Assembly: GCF_029813775.1 (NCBI RefSeq)
Contig: NZ_JARVKW010000003.1
Coordinates: forward strand, 248,001-312,000
From: Streptomyces sp. DH24
GTDB lineage: Bacteria > Actinomycetota > Actinomycetes > Streptomycetales > Streptomycetaceae
DNA length: 64,000 nt
Direction: 5' to 3'
The position numbers and the translations under genes are program-made. Under the pieces are notes generated by a model. The model was not told the origin of the DNA. It did not search any database and saw only the letters and a program-made list of their open reading frames with translations. Of the stretch, positions 62,070-64,000 are shown one piece after another; the first letter of the stretch is position 1; every line of letters starts with the position of its first letter.

Positions 62070-64000
<1,931 letters not shown>

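Overview
The window is chromosomal DNA of a Streptomyces or a very close relative. The evidence is very high GC with strong third-position bias, many GTG starts, actinobacterial families (PRC-barrel, DUF5999, DUF3037, DUF881, small basic protein, FHA/GarA), a divergent third EF-Tu like Streptomyces Tuf3, and an rRNA operon at the right edge. Gene order from tuf3 to the rRNA genes matches what I recall of the S. coelicolor SCO13xx region. That is from memory, not a search. No phage, integrase, transposase or CRISPR array was seen.

Layout. 1-13 kb: the end of an EamA transporter, a left-handed beta-helix acyltransferase, gamma-carbonic anhydrase, DedA and DUF4442 proteins, an exported protein, an MFS transporter, a polyamine-synthase-like protein, tuf3, AlkD-like repair protein, TVP38 protein, thiolase with a divergent HxlR regulator, and uppP. 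13-21 kb: a short-chain dehydrogenase, a frameshifted LRV protein, lnt, a Gfo/Idh-FAD monooxygenase pair facing a TetR gene across twin operators, a DinB-fold remnant and a lipoprotein. 21-29 kb: ung, an orphan peptide-binding lipoprotein, two FabG-like reductases, a DUF3037/HipA-like kinase pair and a Tat-Rieske lipoprotein. 28-42 kb: regulator/target pairs (LysR-EamA, MocR-flavoprotein), two more EamA transporters, a Clp-N protein, PadR, a methyltransferase, a PhzF-like protein, a CPBP protease and a GCS2 ligase. 42-48 kb: DUF5999, LacI, and a molybdate module (HTH-TOBE protein plus modABC).

48-62 kb is the most coherent block. It holds gcvP behind a tandem glycine riboswitch, PRC-barrel, DNA polymerase IV, MerR, DUF151 nuclease, FtsR-like MerR, a GarA-like FHA protein, DUF881-sbp-DUF881 with 4-nt overlaps, a nucleotidyltransferase with a degenerate phosphomannomutase domain, and a CDP-alcohol phosphatidyltransferase. 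This order parallels M. tuberculosis Rv1822-Rv1832 and links cell envelope, division control and glycine/glutamate metabolism. Next to it lie the terminator, 5S and the 3' part of 23S rRNA of an operon transcribed leftward.

Recurrent themes are leaderless promoters (TANNNT, 6-7 nt, start codon) at about ten genes, well-formed operators between divergent regulator/target pairs, and short tandem duplications near stop codons. Coordinates of starts marked uncertain were chosen by ribosome-binding site, leaderless spacing or family length.
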